NCBI GenBank assembly: GCA_028288705.1
Contig: JAQBNH010000014.1
Span: forward strand, 186,001-250,000
Reading direction: 5' to 3'
Length of the DNA stretch: 64,000 bases
From: Ferruginibacter sp.
GTDB lineage: Bacteria > Bacteroidota > Bacteroidia > Chitinophagales > Chitinophagaceae
A program made the position numbers and the translations under genes. Positions 33,853 to 42,862 of this stretch are shown piece by piece (within the stretch, counting starts at the first letter, position 1; the number at the start of each line of letters is the position of its first letter). A model generated the notes under the pieces. The model did not search any database. It worked only from the letters and a program-made list of their open reading frames with translations, and was not told the DNA's origin.

Positions 33853-36684
33853 TTATTTTCGGTTACCATCTGCATCCAGTTCAATGATCTCGTAACCCAT
33901 TTTTTCCAGGCCAGGAAGGATGGTCGCTTTATCGCCAACCAGCAGGATCGTCATTTTATTTACATCCAGCCATTTTTTGGCCAATGCATTTATTTCTGCG
34001 GCGGTCATATTTTTCAAAACCTTATTCTGCGTTTCGATATAATTCGCCGGCAGATTGTATTCCTGCATCCTGCTGATAAAACCTGCTTTCTGTGTGCCGG
34101 TTTCATAGGCCAACGCATCCCTCTGCCCTAAAGAACTTTTCATAAAAGCCAGTTCGTCAGGTGTGATGCCATTGGTCGCATAATTTTTTATTTCTTTAAT
34201 CAGTTCACTTAACGCACTATCCGTTGCATCAGCGCGTATCCCTGAACTGAAAATAAAATTACCGGCATACTTGCTTGCAGAAAATGCGGAACGGGCACCA
34301 TACGTCCAGCCTTTATCTTCCCGGAGGTTAATATTGATGCGGCTGTTAAAATCACCACCCAATACATAATTCGCCAGGCCCAGTTTGTAATATTCTCCCG
34401 CCGCATCATACAATAAATTGGTCGGCATACCCACACGGAATTCTGTTTGCGCCGCTTTCGGTACGTCAATTAAATACACAGCAGTTTTATTTATGGATGC
34501 TGCTTTTTCCGGGTTAACAAGGTTGATTGTCTTATTCGGAAGTTTCGTTAAAAACGAAAAGCCCGGAACGATCTCCTGCTCCCTGATATCACCCACCACA
34601 ACAACACGCGTATTTTGTGAACTGAGGTAGTCGGCATAATATTGCTCAACATCTCTCAGGCTCAGATTTTTGATTGTCGCTTCGGTGCCATTGTCACTCA
34701 ATCCAAGGATGCTATTGCCGTAATTAATTTTTGCAAATACAGCGCTCGCGATCGATGCGGGCTGCGACCGACGTTGTTTAAATCCTTCCATCGCCTGCTT
34801 TTGAATCCTGTCGAATGCCAGTTGTGTAAAGGATGGCTGTAACATCCGTTCTTCTAAAAGCGCTAATGTTTTATTTACATTCTTCTTCAGCGTTGTCGCG
34901 CTAAAAATAATACCGTCAAATGCGCTGGAAACAGAAATATTGCTACCAAGTTTTTGCAATTCAACGGCCATTTGTTCTGCTGTATGAAGTTTCGTGTCTT
35001 CGTTTAACATTGCAGCTGTAATACCTGCCAGGCCTGATTTTGATGGATCGGCAGCTTCAGCCAGTTGTCCGCCCGGGATTTTAACCGACAGCGTCACCAC
35101 GGGGATTTCTGTATTTTGTGTGCCGATTATTTCAATGCCGTTTGATAATTGCTTCATCCAGAATGCGGGCACTTTTACGACCGGGTTCGGGCCATTTCCA
35201 GGAATTTTCGCGCGGTCAAATTTATCTGTAGCTTTTACATATTTCAATCCTTCGTAACCATAGTTTGGCTTAACATATTTAGAAGGATCGATCGTATAAT
35301 TATCTGCCATTACAGGCGCAATCGCCTGGCCTTTCACCATTACGCTTACCGTTACACTATTTTTTCCTTTAATGTAGTTGTTATACACGCGAAGAACATC
35401 TTCCCTTGTTACTTTACGGTTCATCTCCAATTGCTTGCCGATCATGTTCGGATTGCCTGTGAATGTTTGAAAGCCTGCTAACTGCGATACCTTTCCGGAA
35501 ACACTTTGCAAGCCATTAATATATTGAGATTCTATACCGCCTTTAAATTTTGCAATGTCTTCATCGGTTACACCACGCCGCTCAAATGCTACAAATGCCT
35601 CACTGAGGAGGCTGTCCATCGCTGCTAAAGATTTCCCGGGATATGGAGTGATGGTAAAATTAAATTCACCGGCGAGTTCTGTCAAACGGCTGGAAGCGGA
35701 GGCGCTCAGAGCTTTTTGCGTTTTTACCAACTGCTGGTAAAGTACAGAAGTTTTCCCCTGGCCTAAAACCTGTGCCAGGCAAGACAATGCAGCCATATCC
35801 GCATTGTAAATTGGCACCGTCGGGAAAGTTTTCGTCATCATCGGAAGCCTTGCATAGTTATCAGTATAAGAAACATAACGGTTTTTTTCCAGCACTACCG
35901 GTGGCAAAATTGTCTTTGTTACTTCAGGTCCGCGGGGGATTGCGCCAAAATACTTTTCTACCAGTTTGATCACTTCTGCAGGTTTAATGTCGCCGCCAAT
36001 CGTAATCGTAGAATTATTTGGGCCATACCAGCGCAGGAAAAAGTTTTTTAGATCCTGTACACTTACACGATTCAGGTCTTCTACATAGCCGATCGTTAGC
36101 CAACTGTACGGATGGCCATATGGGTATAGATTTTTGCTGGTGAATTCACCGGTCAGTCCATATGGACGGTTATCGTAATTCTGGCCGCGTTCATTTTTAA
36201 CGGTACTGCGTTGCACTTCGAATTTCTTTTGCGTAACAGCATCCAAAAGAAAGCCCATGCGATCAGCTTCGAGCCATAACATCTTTTCCAGTTGGTTGGA
36301 AGGAACTGTTTCGAAATAATTTGTTCTGTCCAGGTTTGTGCTGCCGTTTAATGTTCCACCGGCAGCGCTGATCAGTTTAAAATGTTGTTCATCGGCAACA
36401 TGGTCACTCCCCTGGAACATCATATGTTCAAAAAAATGGGCGAAACCACTTTTGCCGATCTCTTCGCGGGCACTGCCCACATGATAGGTAACATCCACAT
36501 GTACGATCGGATCACTGTGATCTTCATGCAATACTACGGTCAGGCCATTTGGGAGCAGGTATTTTTCGTAGGGGATAACGATAGCATCACCTTGTCTGGT
36601 GATTTTTTCCACGAGTTTAGCCTGGCTGAACGCGCTGATTCCGAACAAGCAGAGGGCGCTAAGGCAAACAAAAGATTTCTTCAT
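33853..36684 (-). CDS. M16-family zinc metalloprotease (two-domain)
   Basis: The 943-residue protein has a signal peptide (about 20 residues) and two tandem M16 halves of about 450 residues. The first half carries the inverted zinc motif HxxEH at His83-Glu86-His87 (FAHFFEHMMFQGSDH); the second half (from about residue 495) lacks it and is the regulatory partner. The architecture matches single-chain M16B peptidases of the PqqL/YmxG kind. It is probably periplasmic and degrades or matures peptides; the substrate is not evident. It is a single-gene unit with a terminator at its end. Confidence 0.92.
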   Translation of the reverse strand: MKKSFVCLSALCLFGISAFSQAKLVEKITRQGDAIVIPYEKYLLPNGLTVVLHEDHSDPIVHVDVTYHVGSAREEIGKSGFAHFFEHMMFQGSDHVADEQHFKLISAAGGTLNGSTNLDRTNYFETVPSNQLEKMLWLEADRMGFLLDAVTQKKFEVQRSTVKNERGQNYDNRPYGLTGEFTSKNLYPYGHPYSWLTIGYVEDLNRVSVQDLKNFFLRWYGPNNSTITIGGDIKPAEVIKLVEKYFGAIPRGPEVTKTILPPVVLEKNRYVSYTDNYARLPMMTKTFPTVPIYNADMAALSCLAQVLGQGKTSVLYQQLVKTQKALSASASSRLTELAGEFNFTITPYPGKSLAAMDSLLSEAFVAFERRGVTDEDIAKFKGGIESQYINGLQSVSGKVSQLAGFQTFTGNPNMIGKQLEMNRKVTREDVLRVYNNYIKGKNSVTVSVMVKGQAIAPVMADNYTIDPSKYVKPNYGYEGLKYVKATDKFDRAKIPGNGPNPVVKVPAFWMKQLSNGIEIIGTQNTEIPVVTLSVKIPGGQLAEAADPSKSGLAGITAAMLNEDTKLHTAEQMAVELQKLGSNISVSSAFDGIIFSATTLKKNVNKTLALLEERMLQPSFTQLAFDRIQKQAMEGFKQRRSQPASIASAVFAKINYGNSILGLSDNGTEATIKNLSLRDVEQYYADYLSSQNTRVVVVGDIREQEIVPGFSFLTKLPNKTINLVNPEKAASINKTAVYLIDVPKAAQTEFRVGMPTNLLYDAAGEYYKLGLANYVLGGDFNSRININLREDKGWTYGARSAFSASKYAGNFIFSSGIRADATDSALSELIKEIKNYATNGITPDELAFMKSSLGQRDALAYETGTQKAGFISRMQEYNLPANYIETQNKVLKNMTAAEINALAKKWLDVNKMTILLVGDKATILPGLEKMGYEIIELDADGNRK

Positions 36685-36803
36685 GCTAAGTGTATAATTT
36701 TAAATTTCAATTTAGGTGTAAATTTTTTGATTGCGCTACCATTTATCTATTTTTTGAAAAACGTATAAGCGGATCTCCATTATATTTAATAAAAAATTGA
36801 ACA

Positions 36804-37595
36804 ATGAGAACAAATCATGAGATCGACTATAAAATTTTCGGGGAAGAACTGCAATTTGTGGAGATAGAACTCGACCCGCAGGAAACGGCCATCGCCGAAA
36901 GCGGCAGTTTTATGATGATGGATAACGGGATAGAGATGCAAACCATCTTCGGCGATGGAAGTCAGCAGCAGAACGGCGGCATCCTTGGAAAGTTACTCAG
37001 CGCCGGAAAGCGTTTACTAGTGGGCGAGAGTTTGTTTATGACAGCTTTCACCAATATGGGCCAGGGAAAAAAGCGCGTGAGTTTTGCGGCGCCTTACACT
37101 GGTAAGATCATCGTGTTCGACCTCCAGCAATTGGGCGGCAAGATCATCGCTCAAAAAGACGCCTTTCTTTGCGCCGCAAAAGGGGTAAGTGTCGGGATAG
37201 AATTTCAGCGGCGCTTGGGTACCGGGATATTCGGTGGCGAAGGGTTTATTATGGAAAAGCTTGAAGGAGATGGGTTGGCATTTGTTCATGCCGGCGGTTA
37301 TGTTGTTGAAAAAGAGTTGCAGGCGGGTGAGATCCTGAAGATCGACACGGGCTGTGTGGTAGCTTATACCGCGGGGGTTGATTTTGATGTTGAGTTCATT
37401 CGCGGTGTTCGCAACTTTATGTTTGGTGGTGAAGGTTTATTTTTCGCTGTGTTACGCGGCCCGGGGAAAGTCTGGATACAGTCTTTGCCAATCAGTCGCC
37501 TTGCCGGGAAAATGATGCAATACGCTACTACAAACCGCAAGGAGGAAGGCAGCTTACTTGGCGGACTCGGTAACCTCCTCGATGGCAGGGAATAA
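36804..37595 (+). CDS. AIM24/TIGR00266-family protein
   Basis: The 263-residue protein shows the AIM24 (TIGR00266) pattern: AESGSFMMMDNGIEMQT at the N-terminus, GKLLSAGKRLLVGESLFMTAF, PYTGKIIVFDL and the repeated glycine-rich strands GGYVVEKELQAGEILKID and FMFGGEGLFFAVLRGPG. The fold is a double-stranded beta-helix. The yeast homologue is a mitochondrial protein; the bacterial role is unknown. It is divergent from the M16 gene and ends at a bidirectional terminator. Confidence 0.9.
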   Translation: MRTNHEIDYKIFGEELQFVEIELDPQETAIAESGSFMMMDNGIEMQTIFGDGSQQQNGGILGKLLSAGKRLLVGESLFMTAFTNMGQGKKRVSFAAPYTGKIIVFDLQQLGGKIIAQKDAFLCAAKGVSVGIEFQRRLGTGIFGGEGFIMEKLEGDGLAFVHAGGYVVEKELQAGEILKIDTGCVVAYTAGVDFDVEFIRGVRNFMFGGEGLFFAVLRGPGKVWIQSLPISRLAGKMMQYATTNRKEEGSLLGGLGNLLDGRE

Positions 37596-37607
37596 ATAAA
37601 TCATCCA

Positions 37608-37645
37608 TAAAAAAACGCCCGGTTATTCATCGGGCGTTTTTTATT
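37608..37645. terminator. Bidirectional rho-independent terminator
   Basis: ACGCCCG and CGGGCGT form a 7-bp stem with loop GTTATTCAT. An A7 run on the left and a T6 run on the right serve the two convergent genes. Confidence 0.93.
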
Positions 37646-37660
37646 ATATATGAAGATCTT

Positions 37661-38431
37661 TTAGTTTCTGCTGCTGTTTAGCTTGGAAAGCAAGCGGAGG
37701 ATTTCCAGGTACAACCAGACAAATGTTACCATCAGCCCAAATGCGCCATACCATTCCATATATTTTGGTGCGCCCATTTCCGCCCCTTTTTCGATCATAT
37801 CAAAATCCATAATAAGGTTCAGCGATGCAATCGTTACCACGAACAAAGAAAATAAAATGCCGAACATGCTGCCTTCATGAAGAAAGGTCATGTTATCAAA
37901 ACCCATCATGCGCATCACAAAGACGATCACATAAAATATCGCGATCCCTACCGTGGCGGTCATTACCACAGATTTAAATTTTTCCGTTGCGCGAATGATC
38001 CTGAAGCTGTACAACAAATACATCGCAACGCCAACGCCAAATGTCAGCCCCACTGCAGTCATAACAATATTTGGGGCTTTCTCTGCAAACAACCCGTTAT
38101 ACATGGCTGATACGGCACCGATAAAAAGTCCTTCCAGTAAAGCGTATAATGGGGCTAAGTATGGTGACCACTCTTTCTTAAATGCCAAAACTATGGCCAC
38201 TACAAGTCCGCCGATGGCGCCCGTCAGAATCAATGGCGTGACATTTCCGCCGTCGGAAAATTCTTTCCAGGAATAAAACGACGTGCCCAATAACATGAGG
38301 AATAAAAAACCGAATTTTTGCAATGTACCGCGCACTGTCATCGCGTTGCTGAAATCCACCACATCCGAAAGGATCGTGCTGCTGAATTTCTTTTCTGATA
38401 ATGCCGGGTTGCCTGATTTTAATAATGACAT
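37661..38431 (-). CDS. Bax inhibitor-1/YccA-family membrane protein
   Basis: The 256-residue protein has a short cytosolic N-terminus and seven hydrophobic helices. It shows the Bax inhibitor-1-like pattern: YALLEGLFIGAVSAMY, then LTFGVGVAMYLLYSF and a C-terminal DFDMIEKGAEMGAPKYMEWY segment with the conserved acidic residues. Bacterial members of the family are pH-dependent calcium leak channels, known from structures of the BsYetJ protein. The cellular role here is unknown. It is convergent with the AIM24 gene across a shared terminator. Confidence 0.92.
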   Translation of the reverse strand: MSLLKSGNPALSEKKFSSTILSDVVDFSNAMTVRGTLQKFGFLFLMLLGTSFYSWKEFSDGGNVTPLILTGAIGGLVVAIVLAFKKEWSPYLAPLYALLEGLFIGAVSAMYNGLFAEKAPNIVMTAVGLTFGVGVAMYLLYSFRIIRATEKFKSVVMTATVGIAIFYVIVFVMRMMGFDNMTFLHEGSMFGILFSLFVVTIASLNLIMDFDMIEKGAEMGAPKYMEWYGAFGLMVTFVWLYLEILRLLSKLNSSRN

Positions 38432-38515
38432 AAGCGTTTGTTTAAGTTATCTAAAGCAACTATGGCAATTTCACCGTCTGCTGCCGGATAAAATTAATAA
38501 AATATTCCTAATTGG

Positions 38516-39367
38516 TTATTGAGTACCCAGCCCCGGATATTTGCTTACCGTTTCAAAATTATATTCATCCAACTTTTTTAATTCAATGATTAACCGGTGC
38601 AATGCTGATGAGTCCGTGCTGCTGAAAAAGCTACGATCATGAGCAAGCAGTACAAGCTGGTCTGCCGTCTTTGTTTTTTTGTTGACGAAAACACTGTCGA
38701 TCTGACGCAGCAGCTGACTGTCTGTTTGTACCAGGCGCTGGTCATTCGTAAAATGCCATTCAAGGTCCCAGCCAACTGCAGTAAATCCTTTAGTTAAAAG
38801 ACTGTCGGCGGCAGCACTGGTTGTTTTGATATCTGTGCTGCTGATGTTTTTTGTGCGCCAGATGTTTCTTCCCGGTGTGCGCACAATATTTGAAGTCAAT
38901 TGCAAGCTGTCTGCACAACGTTCAAAATCATTTACAACACTATCGGGTAAATCATAAAACCGGCGATACCGGTTTTCAAATGCGTGCGTAAAGCTGTGAT
39001 TAGCGATCTCGATAAATTTATTGCAGACGAGGCTATCATAAATATTGTGTTGTTCACGGCTGCCATATACATGTTCACCAACCAGGAACATGGTCGCCGG
39101 GATCTGCTCTGCATCAATAATGTTAATCAGCTTTTGTGTACCCTTGTTCGGTCCGTCATCAAAAGTGAGGTAGATTGTTTTCTTTTTCCGCACTTTGATC
39201 GCCGGAAGTTGAATGGCCGTAACCGTATCTTCCTTTATCGCCGCAGGCTGGAAGAACTGGAAGGCTTTTTCTGAACGATAAAGATAAATGGTACTGAAGC
39301 TGATCGTGAGTAAGGAAGTTTTAAACAGTGTACTGCTGGTAAAATATCCACCTGAGTCGGTGTCCAT
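38516..39367 (-). CDS. Polysaccharide deacetylase (membrane-anchored)
   Basis: The frame is open far upstream, through pheS, but I start it at 39367 (MDTDSGGYFTSSTLFK), giving 283 residues; an in-frame ATG at 39409 would add 14. A hydrophobic stretch at about 15-30 would anchor it. The NodB-homology domain follows with motif 1 (IYLTFDDGPNKGT) and motif 2 (IANHSFTHAF). The late motifs are less clear (PGRNIW; VLLAHDRSF). The enzyme would remove acetyl groups from a surface or cell-wall polysaccharide with a divalent metal. It is divergent from pheS. Confidence 0.85.
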   Translation of the reverse strand: MDTDSGGYFTSSTLFKTSLLTISFSTIYLYRSEKAFQFFQPAAIKEDTVTAIQLPAIKVRKKKTIYLTFDDGPNKGTQKLINIIDAEQIPATMFLVGEHVYGSREQHNIYDSLVCNKFIEIANHSFTHAFENRYRRFYDLPDSVVNDFERCADSLQLTSNIVRTPGRNIWRTKNISSTDIKTTSAAADSLLTKGFTAVGWDLEWHFTNDQRLVQTDSQLLRQIDSVFVNKKTKTADQLVLLAHDRSFFSSTDSSALHRLIIELKKLDEYNFETVSKYPGLGTQ

Positions 39368-39505
39368 GTTTTTGTTGATTTGTCCTATGAAGTTAATCGC
39401 CCGGCACATCCCTTTATTTTTGCGCTTGTTAATTAATCTTAAAAACACGAAAGATGAATTAGTGAAGCCCGTCTTCCGGATGTTCGGGAGATATTTATGA
39501 ACCCT

Positions 39506-39513
39506 TACCTTTG
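39506..39513 (+). promoter_or_regulatory. -7 promoter box for pheS, four bases before the ATG
   Basis: TACCTTTG matches TAnnTTTG, with TTCG 19 bases upstream (39483-39486) as a weak -33 box. Only four bases separate it from the ATG, so this transcript would be leaderless. A second box, TATTTTTG at 39415-39422, could give a longer leader, which would contain a short CTTCCG/CGGGAG hairpin. Confidence 0.55.
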
Positions 39514-39517
39514 CGCC

Positions 39518-40549
39518 ATGGAACAGCTGGTGGCACAAATTGAGCAATATAAAAAGGAAATTTCCCAGGTAACAGTTGCTAATGCAGCAGATGTGGAAGC
39601 ATTTCGTATTAAATACCTCGGTACAAAAGGGCTTGTAAAAACGATCATGGGCGAGATGAAAAGCGTTGATGCGGATAAAAAACGTGAGGCGGGCCAGTTG
39701 CTGAATGAATTCAAAATCTATGTAGAAGCGCGCTTTGAAGAGATCAGGAACATAGGTGAAGAACATTCTGTAGCAACTACTGCTGTCGATTTGAGTTTGC
39801 CCGGTGCTGATTTGCCACTCGGTGCGCGCCACCCGATCAGTATCATCCAAAATAAGATCATTCAAATATTTCATCGCCTCGGGTTTGCTGTGGCAGAAGG
39901 GAACGAGATTGAAGACGACTGGCATAATTTCTCCGCATTAAACCTGCCTGAAAACCACCCGGCCCGTGATATGCAGGATACGTTTTATATCAGCCAGAAC
40001 CCGGATTGGTTACTGCGTACGCATACAAGTAGTGTCCAGATCCGCGAAATGCAAAAAGGCGTTTTGCCATTGCGCATCATCTGCCCGGGACGCGTTTACC
40101 GGAATGAGACCATCAGCGCGCGTGCTCATTGTTTTTTTAACCAGGTGGAAGGATTATATATCGCAGAAAATGTTTCTTTCGCTGATCTGAAGCAAACACT
40201 GTATTTTTTCGTGCAGGAAATGTTTGGAAAAGATGTAAAGGTTCGTTTTCGCCCTTCTTATTTTCCTTTTACAGAGCCGAGTGCAGAAATGGACATCAGT
40301 TGCCTGATCTGTGGCGGTGAAGGATGCAGTGTATGTAAAAAAACCGGTTGGGTAGAAATTCTGGGTTGCGGGATGGTTCACCCCAAAGTGTTGGAAAATT
40401 GCGGGATCGATCCCAATAAATATACAGGTTTCGCTTTTGGCATGGGTATCGAACGCATCACGATGTTGAGTTACCAGATAAAGGATCTACGCCTGTTCAG
40501 CGAAAACGATACACGCTTCCTGCAGCAGTTCACCCCGGCTACAAGCTAA
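39518..40549 (+). CDS. pheS: Phenylalanyl-tRNA synthetase alpha chain
   Basis: The 343-residue protein starts at 39518 (MEQLVAQIEQYKK) rather than at the frame start 39497. It has the N-terminal coiled-coil domain (1-90) and the class II catalytic core: motif 1 near HPISIIQNKIIQIFHRLGF, motif 2 (RIICPGRVYRNE) and motif 3 (FAFGMGIERITML). It pairs with the PheT beta chain, which is not next to it here; split pheS and pheT loci are known in Bacteroidota. It attaches phenylalanine to tRNA-Phe. The following genes are unrelated lipoproteins. Confidence 0.97.
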   Translation: MEQLVAQIEQYKKEISQVTVANAADVEAFRIKYLGTKGLVKTIMGEMKSVDADKKREAGQLLNEFKIYVEARFEEIRNIGEEHSVATTAVDLSLPGADLPLGARHPISIIQNKIIQIFHRLGFAVAEGNEIEDDWHNFSALNLPENHPARDMQDTFYISQNPDWLLRTHTSSVQIREMQKGVLPLRIICPGRVYRNETISARAHCFFNQVEGLYIAENVSFADLKQTLYFFVQEMFGKDVKVRFRPSYFPFTEPSAEMDISCLICGGEGCSVCKKTGWVEILGCGMVHPKVLENCGIDPNKYTGFAFGMGIERITMLSYQIKDLRLFSENDTRFLQQFTPATS

Positions 40550-40681
40550 ACTGCGCCGCAATTTCACGCCATCTCATTTGCAGCCTGTCAAATTTGATGA
40601 GCAGGTTTTCAAGTCGCCATTTTTTTAATAAATCTTTGGCATCAAAATTGAAAATTTACTGCTACATTAAAACCCCAAGAC

Positions 40682-41173
40682 ATGAAAAGACTCAGTATGT
40701 TATTGAGCAGCTTGTTGATGATCACGATGCTCGTCTCCTGCGCCACCTCCAAAGAAGCACGTACTTACAAAAAAACAATTAACGGGAACTGGCAATTGCA
40801 AACTGTAATCACAGAAGGCATCACCGGTAAGATTAAAGCCCAGGTTTTTAACGAACAGGATTTCAACTGTTTTGTTGGAAGCGCGTGGAGTTTTAACCAG
40901 AATAACAGCCTTGGCAGTTATGCTATCAGCAAGAACGGCGGAGAGTGTGTTGCCGTAAAACGCGATATCCGCTGGTCTATTTATGAAGCTGCAGGCGAGC
41001 CGAAATTATTACAGTTCAAGAGGCTGGATACTAAATTAAAGGAGATCGATGAAAATGGCGGCGGCTTTCGTTTTACCATTGTTCAGTTAGACGATTCAAA
41101 AATGCAATTAAGAAACGATGTTGTTTTTGAAGGAAAAACAGCTTCATTTATTTACAATTTTGTAAGAAACTAA
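40682..41173 (+). CDS. Lipocalin-like lipoprotein
   Basis: The 163-residue protein has a lipobox (MLVSC, Cys at residue 20) and a lipocalin-like beta-barrel domain. The domain starts with the typical NGNWQLQTV strand and ends with KTASFIYNFVRN; a C-V segment lies mid-domain. Its kind is common among Bacteroidota lipoproteins and is thought to bind small hydrophobic ligands. It lies 20 bases before the OmpA-like lipoprotein gene, and the two probably form an operon. No promoter with a clear -33 box was found upstream. Confidence 0.82.
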   Translation: MKRLSMLLSSLLMITMLVSCATSKEARTYKKTINGNWQLQTVITEGITGKIKAQVFNEQDFNCFVGSAWSFNQNNSLGSYAISKNGGECVAVKRDIRWSIYEAAGEPKLLQFKRLDTKLKEIDENGGGFRFTIVQLDDSKMQLRNDVVFEGKTASFIYNFVRN

Positions 41174-41193
41174 TTCACTTAAAAACATTCAAC

Positions 41194-41910
41194 ATGAAAA
41201 AAATGTTCAATCATATTTTATTTGCTGCAACAGGATTGATGTTAGTGGCTAGCGGCTGTGATGCGACGCGACGCACAAGTAACCAGGATAAGGGCGTGGC
41301 AGTAGGTGCAGTCGGCGGAGCGGTAATCGGCGGCATCATCGGTAATAACGTTGGTAAAGGAAATACTGCGCTCGGTGCGATCATTGGTGCTGCGGTTGGT
41401 GGCGCTGCGGGCGGGATTATCGGGAACAAAATGGACCGCCAGGCGGAAAAAATTAAAACGGAGATTCCGGGTGCAAAAGTGGAAAGGGTTGGAGAGGGAA
41501 TCAGCGTTACATTTGACGAAAACAATCCTGATGGAAGTAAAGCCGGTGTTTATTTTGCGACTAACAAATACGATATCACCGCAAATTCAAAGTTAGCACT
41601 GGATAAACTGATCAAAATCTTCACCGAATATCCGGAAACAAATATTTTAGTTGAAGGTCATACAGATGATGTAGGAACTGATGCATACAATATGACGTTA
41701 TCCCAAAAAAGGGCAGAAGCTGTTGGCAATGCGTTACGTACCTCGGGCTTGGCTGCATCAAGGCTTACCACCAAATGGTATGGCGAATCTCAGCCAAAAG
41801 TTGAAAATACGAGTGCAGAAAACCGCGCGTTAAATCGTCGTGTGGAATTTGCCATCACTGCAAATGAAAAGATGAAAGCAGATGCTAAAATAGAAGCAGA
41901 GAAGCAATAA
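41194..41910 (+). CDS. OmpA-like lipoprotein with glycine-zipper segment
   Basis: The 238-residue protein has a lipobox (VASGC, Cys at residue 22). A glycine-zipper segment (about 35-80; GAVGGAVIGGIIGNNVGKG) could insert in a membrane. The OmpA-like peptidoglycan-binding domain (about 115-230) contains NILVEGHTDDVGTDAYN, LSQKRAEAVGNAL and NRALNRRVEF. It is expected to tie the outer membrane to peptidoglycan, like YfiB or Pal. It lies 20 bases after the lipocalin-like gene. Confidence 0.92.
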   Translation: MKKMFNHILFAATGLMLVASGCDATRRTSNQDKGVAVGAVGGAVIGGIIGNNVGKGNTALGAIIGAAVGGAAGGIIGNKMDRQAEKIKTEIPGAKVERVGEGISVTFDENNPDGSKAGVYFATNKYDITANSKLALDKLIKIFTEYPETNILVEGHTDDVGTDAYNMTLSQKRAEAVGNALRTSGLAASRLTTKWYGESQPKVENTSAENRALNRRVEFAITANEKMKADAKIEAEKQ

Positions 41911-41989
41911 AATTTTTCTTAGTTGACTGCCGGGCGTTCCTTGTTTTTTACGATCGTAAAAGAAAAACAGGAAATCGACCGGCAGTTTT

Positions 41990-41997
41990 TATTTTTG
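41990..41997 (+). promoter_or_regulatory. -7 promoter box four bases before the 3-hydroxyacyl-CoA dehydrogenase ATG
   Basis: TATTTTTG matches TAnnTTTG and ends four bases before the ATG at 42002, which suggests a leaderless transcript. No clear -33 box. Confidence 0.55.
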
Positions 41998-42001
41998 TAC
42001 T

Positions 42002-42847
42002 ATGATACAAAAGATCGGCGTAGTTGGTGCGGGAACGATGGGATGCGGCATTGCACTTGCTGCCGCACAGTATGGCTTCTCAGTTGTACTTGTTGATATT
42101 AATCCTGCAACGATCGTACACGCTAAAACCCAGGTTGAAAAAAACCTCGATTTCCTGCTGAGTAAACAAAAAATAACTGCGGAGGAAAAGGTCATTATCA
42201 TCGATCGGATCGTTTTCAGCTCAGATATCAATGATTGTACTGCGGGGCTGATCATCGAAGCGATCGTGGAAAAGCCGGAGGCAAAAACTTCTCTGTTCAA
42301 TCAACTTGCAACCATCAACCTTGCGAACACGATCTTCGCCAGCAACACCTCTTCCTTGTCCATTAGCTTAATACAAAAAGAAATTCCTTCGCCCGATCGG
42401 GTTGTTGGGATGCATTTTTTTAACCCCGCAAATGTGATGAAACTTGTGGAAGTGGTGATGGGCGCATCAACTTCCCGATCAGTTGCGGAAACAGTGATGG
42501 ATATCTGCCGCCAGATGAAGAAGTCACCGGTGCTTTGTAATGATGCACCAGGTTTTATTGTCAACCGTGTTGCCCGTCATTATTACCTCGAAGCCATGAA
42601 GATGGTAGAACAAGGTGTGGCAACCCTTGAAACGATCGACGCGGCGATGGAAGCTGCAGGTTTTAAGATGGGTCCGTTCCGGTTGATGGATCTGATTGGT
42701 ATGGATATTAATTATGCAGTGTCCGAATCTATTTATCACGCTTTTCATTTGGCAGAACGATTTAAACCATCACCCGTTCAGCATGAAAAAGTTACTGCAG
42801 GGGAACTTGGTCGCAAGACTGGTAAAGGATTTTATCAATATAGTTAA
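42002..42847 (+). CDS. 3-hydroxyacyl-CoA (3-hydroxybutyryl-CoA) dehydrogenase
   Basis: The 281-residue protein has an N-terminal Rossmann domain (VVGAGTMGCGIALAAAQ, NAD-binding; first 180 residues) and the C-terminal dehydrogenase domain (NDAPGFIVNRVARHYY, GPFRLMDLIGMD, GRKTGKGFYQYS). The catalytic His is in VVGMHFFNPANVM. It oxidises 3-hydroxyacyl-CoA to 3-ketoacyl-CoA with NAD in fatty-acid or butyrate metabolism. Length is exact for the stand-alone Hbd/PaaH type. The epimerase gene follows after 15 bases and may be co-transcribed. Confidence 0.94.
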   Translation: MIQKIGVVGAGTMGCGIALAAAQYGFSVVLVDINPATIVHAKTQVEKNLDFLLSKQKITAEEKVIIIDRIVFSSDINDCTAGLIIEAIVEKPEAKTSLFNQLATINLANTIFASNTSSLSISLIQKEIPSPDRVVGMHFFNPANVMKLVEVVMGASTSRSVAETVMDICRQMKKSPVLCNDAPGFIVNRVARHYYLEAMKMVEQGVATLETIDAAMEAAGFKMGPFRLMDLIGMDINYAVSESIYHAFHLAERFKPSPVQHEKVTAGELGRKTGKGFYQYS

Positions 42848-42862
42848 TTCAAAAAATACTCC

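Noticed and set aside
36685..36803. AT-rich gap between the M16 and AIM24 genes as a special element
   Set aside because: It is an ordinary divergent promoter gap with weak boxes (TATATTTA, TAAATTG) and no repeat.
39368..39925. N-terminal extension of the polysaccharide deacetylase frame through pheS
   Set aside because: The extension is antisense to conserved pheS sequence and contains no deacetylase feature. A start with a membrane anchor exists at 39367.
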